From: DATKBT01 sp035546295
GTDB lineage: Bacteria; Acidobacteriota; Thermoanaerobaculia; Multivoradales; Multivoraceae
DNA: 18,077 nt
Direction of reading: 5' to 3'
NCBI GenBank assembly: GCA_035546295.1
Contig: DATKBT010000133.1
Span: 1 to 18,077, forward strand
Within the stretch, counting starts at the first letter, position 1, and every line of letters begins with the position of its first letter. Below, piece after piece: positions 7,739-14,421 of this stretch. Position numbers and translations under genes: made by a program. The notes under the pieces are model-generated. The model worked only from the letters and a program-made list of their open reading frames with translations. It was not told the origin of the DNA and ran no database searches.

Positions 7739-8496
7739 GCACCGGCGATCTCGCGCTGACCAAGGTGCCCGTCCAGGCGCTGGAGGACCTTCGGAGGGAG
7801 CTCGTGCGCTTCCCGTCGGCGCAGGTCACCGAGGCCTGGTTGGCGCGCGTCACTGGCGAGCCTTACGCGGCCTCCTTGAGATTCCTGTGCGACCTGCCGC
7901 GAGAAGGCGTCTGCGCAGTGCTCGACGCCGTGATCGCCGAGCGCAACGCCCAGAGAGGCCCGGAGCTCGAGCTCGTGTGGACGGGGCCCGAGGCGACGGT
8001 GAGCCACACGCGGAGCAATGCGGTGGTGCTGCGTCAGCTCTTCGAGCGTGCGAAGGACAGCGTCCTGATCGGCGGCTACGCCTTCGACCACGGCAAGGAG
8101 ATCTTCGAGCCGCTGCACCGCGCGATGCGTGACAAGGGCGTGCGCGCAGAGATCTTCATGGATCTTCGCGGCGAAGCGAAGTCCGGGGTGAGCTCGGAGA
8201 CGTTCGCGACGGAGTGCGTCGACCGCTTCCTGCAAGAGAACTGGCTCTTCGACGGCCCAAGGCCCGAGATCTACTATGCGCCGTTGACCGCTGCCTGGGG
8301 CGCCAGCCTGCACGCGAAGTGCGTGGTGGTCGACGGCCTCGACTCGCTGATCACGTCCGCGAACTTCACGGATCGCGGGCAGACCCGGAACCTGGAGCTC
8401 GGCGTGCTGATCCGTGACAGGGGGTTCGCGGAGATTCTCGTTGCGCAGTGGCGGGGCTTGGTCTCGCAGGGGATCGTGGTTCGCTACGAGGGGTGA
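7735..8496 (+). CDS. drmC: DISARM phospholipase-D-like protein DrmC
   Basis: This 253-residue protein has a PLD-superfamily fold. It carries one HKD-type motif: H193-A-K195, then D200 and SAN (208-210), i.e. HAKCVVVD and TSANFTDRGQTRNLELGVL. Before it lies AKDSVLIGGYAFDHGKEIFEPL, the typical beta-strand segment of PLD-like nucleases. One motif per chain suggests a dimeric active site, as in single-motif PLD nucleases. The ATG overlaps the drmB stop (ATGA), so it is the third member of the coupled DISARM core. In characterised DISARM systems DrmC is reported to contribute little to protection, so its retention here as a downstream gene is notable. The stop TGA is at 8494-8496; no Rho-independent terminator is evident after it. 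Confidence 0.92.
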   Translation: MSTGDLALTKVPVQALEDLRRELVRFPSAQVTEAWLARVTGEPYAASLRFLCDLPREGVCAVLDAVIAERNAQRGPELELVWTGPEATVSHTRSNAVVLRQLFERAKDSVLIGGYAFDHGKEIFEPLHRAMRDKGVRAEIFMDLRGEAKSGVSSETFATECVDRFLQENWLFDGPRPEIYYAPLTAAWGASLHAKCVVVDGLDSLITSANFTDRGQTRNLELGVLIRDRGFAEILVAQWRGLVSQGIVVRYEG

Positions 8497-8617
8497 GGTT
8501 GCTGGAGTCGCTGAGGGAAGCTCCGACGAGACCGAGACGCGACCGCGAAGACCTCGATGCCCTGGGGATCGAGGTGCGGAACGAGACCTGCCGGGGCGCT
8601 GGCGCTGGCGCCTCCGG

Positions 8618-8941
8618 TCAGGGCCGCGGCGGCGCAAGATCGATCTGCAGCAGCTTCAAGAGGTGCGCGATCTCATCGTAGGCGAATCGGCTCATCAAGT
8701 ACGACATCAAGTCATCCTGACGCGGCTGCCCGAACACCATCCGATACACCACCAACTGCTGCCGCAGCGCCTCCAACCTCTGGACGTCCCGGCTCAGCGG
8801 CAACGCCGGCACGTGGCGCTCGATCGTGGCGCCTCCCTCCCTCGGGAACAGCCAGTACGGCACCAGCCCGTGGTCCGAGCCCTCGGTGCGCTCGCGCGCC
8901 AGCTCGAAGAGCTCGCGCCACGCGGTCGCGGGAGGGCGAGG
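8618..8941 (-). pseudogene. C-terminal remnant of a large protein, possibly a SNF2-type helicase
   Basis: The minus frame is open from just below a TGA at 8942-8944 to the TGA at 8618-8620. The peptide includes WRELFELARERTEGSDHGLV, then PYWLFPREGGATIERHVPAL and YRMVFGQPRQDDLMSYL, ending LLQIDLAPPRP. It has the composition of a conserved protein, not a chance ORF, and the VPYWLFP and YRMVFGQPRQ segments remind me of the extreme C-terminus of large SNF2-like helicases. That is an impression from memory, not a search. The conserved-looking text extends upstream of the only usable start (GTG 8863, 81 codons), and the upstream frame is closed. This points to a truncated gene tail. It faces drmC, so it is not part of the DISARM operon. 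A short expressed protein from GTG 8863 cannot be excluded. Confidence 0.45.
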
Positions 8942-9024
8942 TCAGGGAGACGCTCGGAGGGCTCGAGGTGTCGAGACCTACTGGACCCGGGGTCGTCCGC
9001 CGGTCCGCGGATGCCGAAGTGCGG

Positions 9025-9438
9025 TCAGGGAGGCAGCAGGATCTCGGCGCCGTTCGCGGGCCGCGCGACCGTGAAGTGACGGCGGTCGAGGGTCAGGATC
9101 GCGCCGGCGTCGAGCCGCTCGGCGAGGGCGATCACCGAAGCGTCGGTGCCGCCGAGGGGGAGGTCGGCGAAGCGATCGACCAGGTCGGCGATGCGGGTCC
9201 AGTCCTCGGGCGCCGGCGCGCGCACGTCGAAGCCGGCGAGGCCGCGCATGAAGAGCGACTCCACCCGGGGCCCGAGGCGCCGGCCGAGGAGGTGGCTCAC
9301 CTCGGCCACGCACAGGGCGGGGATCACCAGGTCGCGGTCGCTCGAGCGCAGGGCGTCGACGCTCCACGCGTGGTCCGGGTCGGCGCGGTTGACCGAGGCG
9401 AGCAGCGGGCCGCTGTCGACGATCGCGAGGGAGGGCAC
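9025..9438 (-). CDS. vapC: PIN-domain (VapC-like) toxin of a second TA pair
   Basis: This 137-residue PIN protein shows D8 (AIVDSGPLLA), E46 (ALCVAEVSHLL), D99 (GGTDASVIALAERL) and D118 (AILTLDRRHFTV), the full acidic set for a metal-dependent RNase. The frame remains open far upstream, but GTG 9438 is chosen because it directly precedes the PIN N-terminus and lies two bases after the antitoxin stop (9441-9443). The protein is unlike the VapC at 1952 and is not a duplicate of it. Only about 80 bp separate it from the helicase-tail remnant at 8618-8941, so an old deletion or insertion junction probably lies between them. Confidence 0.88.
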   Translation of the reverse strand: MPSLAIVDSGPLLASVNRADPDHAWSVDALRSSDRDLVIPALCVAEVSHLLGRRLGPRVESLFMRGLAGFDVRAPAPEDWTRIADLVDRFADLPLGGTDASVIALAERLDAGAILTLDRRHFTVARPANGAEILLPP

Positions 9439-9440
9439 CC

Positions 9441-9797
9441 TCAGCGGCTCCGGGACGTCTTCTTGCGGAGTCGCTCGCGCGGGGTCTTGCGGCCTGTGGA
9501 GGACGGGGCCGCGGAGGGAGGGGGCGCGGAGCGAGGGGGCGCGGTGGACGGGGTCGCGGTACGCGCCGCGTCGCCGCGCGCCCACTCCTCGGCGAGCGCC
9601 TCGTCGAGGTCGGCGCCGTAGACCATCTCCGGCTCGCGCACGACGCCGGCCCAGGGAAGCTCGCGTCCGCCCTCCGGTCGCAGCAGGCGGGCGAGCGCGA
9701 GCCGGACCAGCTCGGAGACGCTGACCTCGCGGCGATGCGCCTCGCGCTCGACCAGGGCGGCGAGGTCGTCGGGGAGGGAGATCGTGGTTCGCTTCAT
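9441..9797 (-). CDS. vapB: CopG/ribbon-helix-helix (VapB-like) antitoxin with repetitive tail
   Basis: This 118-residue protein starts MKRTTISLPDDLAALVEREA and continues SVSELVRLAL, a ribbon-helix-helix DNA-binding domain of the CopG/Arc class. The middle part (LPWAGVVREPEMVYGADLDE) is the usual toxin-binding segment. Unusually, about 40 residues follow: four Ala/Pro/Ser pentapeptides and a basic end (GRKTPRERLRKKTSRSR). Such antitoxins are usually about 70-90 residues. ATG 9797 is preferred to the adjacent GTG 9800 because it fits the family N-terminus MKRTT. No Shine-Dalgarno is seen; an extended -10 TGCTAGTAT lies just upstream, so translation may be leaderless. It precedes the PIN toxin by two bases. 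Confidence 0.85.
   Translation of the reverse strand: MKRTTISLPDDLAALVEREAHRREVSVSELVRLALARLLRPEGGRELPWAGVVREPEMVYGADLDEALAEEWARGDAARTATPSTAPPRSAPPPSAAPSSTGRKTPRERLRKKTSRSR
9499..9558. repeat. Four imperfect 15-bp tandem repeats within the antitoxin gene
   Basis: The units are GAGGACGGGGCCGCG, GAGGGAGGGGGCGCG, GAGCGAGGGGGCGCG and GTGGACGGGGTCGCG. Read on the minus strand they encode the pentapeptides ATPST, APPRS, APPPS and AAPSS. The period is a multiple of three, so copy-number change would not break the frame. Confidence 0.7.
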
Positions 9798-9803
9798 CAC
9801 TTC

Positions 9804-9829
9804 ATACTAGCATCACACTTCTCGGTGTG
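9804..9829 (-). promoter_or_regulatory. Extended -10 promoter and small inverted repeat upstream of vapB
   Basis: On the minus strand TGCTAGTAT gives an extended -10 (TAGTAT at 9809-9804) placed six bases before the antitoxin ATG 9797. No good -35 is visible. CACAC (9814-9818) and GTGTG (9825-9829) form a small inverted repeat just upstream that could be the ribbon-helix-helix operator. Both calls rest on short matches. Confidence 0.35.
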
Positions 9830-10089
9830 CGCTCGGCGCCAGCAGCCCGGGGGTTCGCCCGACCGCTCCTCCATCGCGCTCGTGGTCCGGCCGACCGGGT
9901 GGTCGGCCGCTTCGAGGACGGGTGCGGTGACTCTGCGATGCGGCCGGGTGTAGTGCTCGGCCGGGACGCCGCGTCGCGGCGCCGTTCGTCGCCCACGACG
10001 AGGCCGAAACGGCGGTCAGCAGGCGCCTCCAGCTGGGAGAGCTGGTCCCTGAGCTGGTCTTTCCAGAGAATCCCGAGCGCTACATCGTC
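9830..10089. other. Intergenic region with no convincing gene
   Basis: About 290 bp separate the antitoxin gene from the 3' end of the outer-membrane protein gene. A plus-strand frame runs open across part of it (e.g. LQLGELVPELVFPENPERYI near 10030-10085), but it has no good start or ribosome site and runs on antisense through the next gene. I therefore do not call it. The only clear structure is the hairpin at 9888-9909. Confidence 0.5.
9888..9909. terminator. Perfect 9-bp hairpin, possible terminator or protein-binding site
   Basis: CGGCCGACC and GGTCGGCCG flank the 4-base loop GGGT. It lies about 180 bp beyond the stop of the outer-membrane protein gene and before the vapB promoter, a suitable place to end the minus-strand envelope operon. 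No T-run follows on either strand, so it is not a classic Rho-independent terminator. It could instead be a palindromic operator. Confidence 0.35.
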
Positions 10090-11082
10090 CTAACCGGGGA
10101 GCCGGATCTTCTGTCGCCCGAATCCCGGGCCGTGGAAGCTCCAGGAGGTTCCGAGAGAGAGGGTCGTACCGTCGTGGGTGTTCTCGCCCTGGACGGTCTT
10201 CGCCACCGATGCGAAGAGAGCGCGTCGATCGCTCAGTGGGATCGACAGGCCAACGCCCAGCCTCAACCACTGGGCTGCGGCGAGCTGGTCGTGGGCGTGA
10301 AACTCAGAGGGGTGAACGCCACGCCAGTCGATGCCGCCGTGGCTGGCACGGTATGCACCGAATCCGCGTACCATCAGTCTGCGGTGGGCGAAATAGCCCA
10401 TCTCCACGAAGAGGTCGCTGGTTCTCAGGCTCGTCTCCCCGACGCTCTCGATCACGGCATAGCGGTAGCCGCCCTGCGCATAGGCGCGCGGCCGGCCCGA
10501 TTGGTAGAGCAGCCGGCCGATGTCGAGCCCGAGCTGCGCCTCTTCCAGCCCTCGGCCGATGCTCGCGTGTCCTAGAGTGGCGTAGCTGGTCAACGGAACG
10601 ACGACCGCCACCGAAGGGGTGAACACCCAGGGCCCCTTGGGCTGCGAGTAGCGAAGCGACACCCGAGCGTCCTGGAAGGAACTGTGCCATCGGCCGTCGT
10701 CAACCGGAAGGTCCCGGTGTGGAGCAAGGGGATTCGTCTCACCGATCCGCCCGCCCTCGCGAAATCTGGAGCTGACGTAGGCCACGCTGGTGGTCACCGC
10801 CAGCTTCTTGGTGATCCCGAAATCGCCGTCGAGCACCAGCACGCGGCCCTCCATCTTGCCGATGTCGAGCGACCTCGTGCCCAAAACCTCTTGGGAGTAG
10901 AGATGGTTCGTGGCGTCGAGAGACTGCGTCGTGAATGTCAGGAAACCCTGACCTTTCGGCGGAGACCAGGCTTGTGCCGGAGCGAGGGTGGGGACCATGA
11001 AGGCAAGGATCAGTGTCCTGATCAGTGTCCTGATCAATGTCCTGATCAATGTCCCACCCATCAGGCTTTTGTTTGGCTTCAT
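10090..11082 (-). CDS. Predicted outer-membrane beta-barrel protein
   Basis: This 330-residue protein has a signal peptide ending APAQA|WSPP (cleavage near residue 38). The rest is alternating amphipathic strands rich in Gly, Tyr and aromatic residues: GFLTFTTQSLDATNH, KLAVTTSVAYVSSRF, DARVSLRYSQPKGPW and AYAQGGYRYAVIESV. It ends in strand-like GLSIPL...LFASVAKTV...LSLGTSWSF. This pattern fits a porin-like barrel; I do not recognise a named family. GGAG lies 8 bp before ATG 11082, which is 15 bp after the stop of the lipoprotein gene, so the two are co-transcribed. The signal sequence contains four LIRT-type repeats encoded by a 12-bp tandem repeat, which put Arg residues into what should be the hydrophobic core. 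Removing three units would leave a textbook signal peptide. Confidence 0.75.
   Translation of the reverse strand: MKPNKSLMGGTLIRTLIRTLIRTLILAFMVPTLAPAQAWSPPKGQGFLTFTTQSLDATNHLYSQEVLGTRSLDIGKMEGRVLVLDGDFGITKKLAVTTSVAYVSSRFREGGRIGETNPLAPHRDLPVDDGRWHSSFQDARVSLRYSQPKGPWVFTPSVAVVVPLTSYATLGHASIGRGLEEAQLGLDIGRLLYQSGRPRAYAQGGYRYAVIESVGETSLRTSDLFVEMGYFAHRRLMVRGFGAYRASHGGIDWRGVHPSEFHAHDQLAAAQWLRLGVGLSIPLSDRRALFASVAKTVQGENTHDGTTLSLGTSWSFHGPGFGRQKIRLPG
11008..11055. repeat. Four 12-bp tandem repeats in the signal-peptide region
   Basis: The units are GATCAGTGTCCT twice, GATCAATGTCCT, and GATCAATGTCCC. Each has a TGATCA palindrome or GATC core. On the minus strand they encode (T)LIR-type tetrapeptides. 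A 12-bp period keeps the frame, so slippage would vary signal-peptide length only. Confidence 0.85.
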
Positions 11083-11097
11083 CAGTCCGTCTCCAGG

Positions 11098-11604
11098 TCA
11101 GCGGCTCGATGACCGGGTTTTTTCGATCTGCGAAAGCAGATTGAACAGGGTCGTGGGCGTCTTGACCGCGTGCCCGAACTCCTTCTTGGCGTCGGAGAGC
11201 TCGCGGCGGGTCGGAAAATCCAGGACCGGAAGGATCGTCGAATCGGGCGCGACGCCTTGCAGTCGACCCTGCTCCTCCCTGGCTTCGCCGACATTCATCA
11301 TGATGACCTCGAAGCCTCCGGACGCAGCGCTCTGATAGAGAGACTTGGAATCCTTGGCGATGACCACGCTGTGGCCGGCCTCCGTCAGGGACGTCTCGAG
11401 GATCGAATCGCCTTCGCCCCTCGGATTGTCGAGGTCTTCCTGCCAGTACACGAGAATCCGCGTCGGGTGGATCTTGCCCGCGTAGCTGAGATACCGGCCA
11501 CCGAGCGTGCCGACGAGGAATTTGTCGCCGCACGCACCGAGCGGGGCCACCCCCGCGGCCGCCAGAGCCAGAAAGCCGAGTACTGCCGAGATTCGCCTGG
11601 ACAT
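11098..11604 (-). CDS. Exported lipoprotein with receiver-like fold
   Basis: This 168-residue protein has a basic N-terminus, a hydrophobic segment (AVLGFLALAAAGVAPLG) and a lipobox LGAC with C25 as the lipidated residue, so it is probably anchored in the periplasm-facing envelope. The mature part follows the alternating pattern of a CheY receiver: strand TRILVYWQ, helix, strand HSVVIAKD, helix, strand FEVIMMNV, strand TILPVLDF, then KTPTTLFNLLSQIEK. The phospho-acceptor position appears to be N104 (MMN where receivers have LLD), while K148 fits the conserved Lys. It would therefore be a pseudo-receiver. I recall ACGDKF(L)V proteins as an uncharacterised family in Acidobacteriota. GGGAGAGG precedes ATG 11604. 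It lies 42 bp after the kinase gene and 15 bp before the barrel gene. Confidence 0.75.
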   Translation of the reverse strand: MSRRISAVLGFLALAAAGVAPLGACGDKFLVGTLGGRYLSYAGKIHPTRILVYWQEDLDNPRGEGDSILETSLTEAGHSVVIAKDSKSLYQSAASGGFEVIMMNVGEAREEQGRLQGVAPDSTILPVLDFPTRRELSDAKKEFGHAVKTPTTLFNLLSQIEKTRSSSR

Positions 11605-11646
11605 TTCGCCTCTCCCTTCAGGATCGGGGTCGATCTCCCTCTCTAC

Positions 11647-14421
11647 CTATTCACGCGCAAGAGCTCCCGGCACGGGGTCACTCGGACCGAACCTCTCTCT
11701 GAGCTGCAGGGCCCTGGCATCGAACGCTTGCACGACGTCACCCAGGTCGGCTGATCGGGAATCGAGGCCCAACCCGCCAAAGACAGCCCGCCAATGGATC
11801 AAGACGCTCCCTTGGTCGAGCGATCCGCGGAGGACCTCGGCCGAACGCTGCCAGTCTCCCCCCTTCGCGAGCCCGGCGGCCAGGAAGGCGACCTCGGAGC
11901 TGGAGGCGCTCTGGTCCAGAATCTCGCGCAGGGCTTCCGGCGACGGGGCACGGCCGAGGCAGGCCTCGAAGGTCGCGCCCAGCAGCAAGAGCCGGGGACT
12001 GCGCCTCACCTCTTCCCGGCGGCTCCGGATGGCTGCGAGGCCGGCCTCCCAGGTCGATCGCGCTTCGTCCTGCCGCCCCGATTCCTGCTGGAGGTGTCCA
12101 TGGAACAGGAGAGAGATGAGCGCAGCCTGGTCGTCTCTGCTCGACGTCGCCTTCTGGTAGTGCTCCTCGGCTCGATCGAGCCGCCCCGAGACGTACTGGG
12201 ACACGCCGACCCAGGCGTGGATCAGCCCATCGTCACCGAACCTCCCGACATAGGCTTCGCCCGCCTCCACCGCAGCCTCGAGCTCGCCGCTCCAGGCCCT
12301 GGCCAGCACCAGCCACCAGGACGCGGCTTCGTTCAGCGGATCGAGCTCGAGCACCCGCCGGAAGAACGGCAGCGAGAGCTCGGTCAAGCCCGCCATGGCG
12401 TAGCCCTCCGCCTCGGCGAGGAGGCTCTCGACATCGTCTGGGCGCCCTGCCCGCCGCGCCTCGCGGGCCTGGATCAACACTTCTTCCGAGCGCCCGCGCT
12501 CCCACTCGATGCGGATGAGCCCCCTGCGGGCCCGCATCGATGCCGGATCGAGACGCAACGCGACCAGGTAGCGCTCTTCGGCCACCTGCAGGTCCTGGAC
12601 TCCGCCCCAACTATTGAAGTACCGCATCGAGTGAACGGCCCCAAGGCCAATCTGGGCCTCGATCAGCTCGGGATCGATCGCCACGGCCTGCTCGAAGTAC
12701 TGGCGGGCGACCTCCGTTGATTCGAGATCCTCCACCTGCAAAAAGTGCGCCCCCTGCAGGTGGTACTCGTACGCGTCCAGGCTCTGGGACTCCTGAGACA
12801 CGACGCTCTCCCGCTCTTCCACCGTGAGCCGCCCCTTGAGGCTCTCGGCCGCCTCGAGGGCGATCTGCGACTGCATGGCGAAGAGGTCTTCGAAGGGCCC
12901 GTCGAAGTCCTGGGCCCAGACCTGGAAGCCACTCGCCGCTTCGACCAGCGACAGCGTGGCGTGGATGCGCTCCTCGGCGAGCTGGAACGTGCCCAGCAGG
13001 ACCGCCGAGACTCCGAGCTCCTTCGCGACCTCCGCGGGTGACAAGCCCTCGTGGGCCCGCAGCACGCTCTCTCTCGGCGCCACCCGCAAACCGGCCTGGG
13101 TCAGCTTGGTGGTCACGGCCTGAGCGAGTCCCTCCGCCAGGTAGGCGCTCTCTTCCGGATCTTCGCTGATGTTCCGGAGAGGAAGCACGGCGACCGAGAG
13201 AGCCTCGCCTCCGATGGGCCGGGGTCCACGGGGCGACATCCAACTCCACAACCCGAGTCCTCCCAGGGTGATCAGCAGACCGGTGGTTGCGGCGAGTCGG
13301 CCACGTCTGCCCCCTGGGAAGAGCCCTCGTACTTCCGGCGCCTCGAGAGTCGACGGGCCAGCGCTTCCCCGGGCACGGACGAGCCCTCTCAGCTCTCGAG
13401 CCAGCTGCGCCGTGTCCTGGTAGCGCTGGGTGGGGTCCTTTTCCAGACATCGACCGACGATCCGCTCGAGCTCCCGGGGGAGCCCGGGCCGCGCCTCGAG
13501 GAGAGCCAGAGGCTCCCGCTCCAGGATCTTCGCCAGCGTCGAGGTCTCCGTCTCGCCCAGGAATGGATGCTTGCCGGTGGCGAGCTCGAAGAGAAGGATC
13601 CCCAGAGAAAAGACATCGGTGCGAGTGCTCACCCGGCGACCCATGACCTGCTCCGGCGACATGTAGGCGATGGTGCCGAGGATCGCTCCTTCCTTGGTGA
13701 TCTCCGCCTTCGGGTCAGCCAGCGCGGCATCGGCGCCGAACGGCCGGTCGGCCCGGGCCAGGCCGAAGTCCAGCAGCTTGACGCGATCGTTCGGAGCGAC
13801 CATGACGTTGCCAGGTTTGAGATCCCGATGGGTGATCCCCGCAGCATGGGCCTCGGCGAGACCTTCGGAGATCTGAACTCCCAAGTTCAGCACGTCCTCG
13901 ATGGGCAGCGCCCCGGAATGATCGATCAGCCGCCGCAGAGTCGGGCCCTCGACCAGCTCCATGGTCAGAAAGTGCAACCCCCCCTCGTTCTCGATCGAAT
14001 GAATGGTGACGATATTGGGATGGTTGAGAGCGGCGACCGTCTCTGCCTCGCGTTGGAATCTCTCGAGGCGCTCCGGGCTCCCGGCGAGATCCGGGGGTAG
14101 CACCTTGAGCGCCACCCGGCGCTTGAGACGCTCATCCTCGGCCAGGTAGACCTCTCCCATTCCGCCCACCCCTAGCTGTTCGAGGATCCGGTAATGGGCG
14201 AGAGTCTCGCCGACCCTGATCCTCGTCGCCCGGGATTTCGGAGATGGCTCGAGGAAGTCCTCGGCCATGCTCGCCGCGGCCTCCAGCAGGCGGGCAACCT
14301 CCCGGCGCAACATCGGATCGTCGGCGCCGATCGTTTCGAGCAGCGTCTCGCGCTTCTCCAGCGGCAGGGCCTCCGCCTGTTCGAATAGCGTCTGAGCGCG
14401 ACGATGGCGCTCAGGATCCAG
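11647..14421 (-). CDS. Transmembrane Ser/Thr protein kinase with TPR-containing sensor half
   Basis: Numbering here is from the internal ATG 14313. The kinase domain spans ~40-310: GVGGMG 48-53, catalytic Lys in VALK (K70), HRDLKPGN 162-169, DFG 182-184 and GTIAYMSPEQ. A transmembrane helix lies at ~340-358. Then comes SVAVLPLRNISED...AEGLAQAVTTKLTQ, the TolB-N/adenylate-cyclase-associated type domain, and TPR-like helices to the end (AVAIDPELIEAQIGLG, ALRLDPASMRARRG, VLELDPLNEAA). Upstream of ATG 14313 the frame still encodes the family N-terminus (DPERHRRAQTLFEQAEALPL, LRREVARLLEAA). That stretch has no ATG, GTG or TTG, so I extend to CTG 14421, which has GGGAG seven bases upstream and overlaps the sigma-factor stop. 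If CTG is not used, the start is 14313. A near-identical block is shared with the next kinase. Confidence 0.88.
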   Translation of the reverse strand: MDPERHRRAQTLFEQAEALPLEKRETLLETIGADDPMLRREVARLLEAAASMAEDFLEPSPKSRATRIRVGETLAHYRILEQLGVGGMGEVYLAEDERLKRRVALKVLPPDLAGSPERLERFQREAETVAALNHPNIVTIHSIENEGGLHFLTMELVEGPTLRRLIDHSGALPIEDVLNLGVQISEGLAEAHAAGITHRDLKPGNVMVAPNDRVKLLDFGLARADRPFGADAALADPKAEITKEGAILGTIAYMSPEQVMGRRVSTRTDVFSLGILLFELATGKHPFLGETETSTLAKILEREPLALLEARPGLPRELERIVGRCLEKDPTQRYQDTAQLARELRGLVRARGSAGPSTLEAPEVRGLFPGGRRGRLAATTGLLITLGGLGLWSWMSPRGPRPIGGEALSVAVLPLRNISEDPEESAYLAEGLAQAVTTKLTQAGLRVAPRESVLRAHEGLSPAEVAKELGVSAVLLGTFQLAEERIHATLSLVEAASGFQVWAQDFDGPFEDLFAMQSQIALEAAESLKGRLTVEERESVVSQESQSLDAYEYHLQGAHFLQVEDLESTEVARQYFEQAVAIDPELIEAQIGLGAVHSMRYFNSWGGVQDLQVAEERYLVALRLDPASMRARRGLIRIEWERGRSEEVLIQAREARRAGRPDDVESLLAEAEGYAMAGLTELSLPFFRRVLELDPLNEAASWWLVLARAWSGELEAAVEAGEAYVGRFGDDGLIHAWVGVSQYVSGRLDRAEEHYQKATSSRDDQAALISLLFHGHLQQESGRQDEARSTWEAGLAAIRSRREEVRRSPRLLLLGATFEACLGRAPSPEALREILDQSASSSEVAFLAAGLAKGGDWQRSAEVLRGSLDQGSVLIHWRAVFGGLGLDSRSADLGDVVQAFDARALQLRERFGPSDPVPGALARE
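13800..14096. repeat. Direct repeat copy 1: kinase-core block shared with 17781-18077
   Basis: Aligned by eye with the second kinase gene at an offset of 3981, this block has 11 mismatches in 297 positions, including an identical run of over 80 bases at its high-coordinate end. Identity falls sharply below 13800, just after the codons for DLKPGNVMV. Confidence 0.9.

Noticed and set aside
9985..10575. Plus-strand open frame with a protein-like stretch LQLGELVPELVFPENPERYI
   Set aside because: No start or ribosome site, and most of it is antisense to the outer-membrane protein gene. The protein-like part is about 35 residues and may be chance.
10739..11533. 264-residue minus-strand frame overlapping the lipoprotein and barrel genes
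   Set aside because: It crosses both real genes out of frame and lacks signal peptide or domain features; the two overlapped genes have clean signals and ribosome sites.
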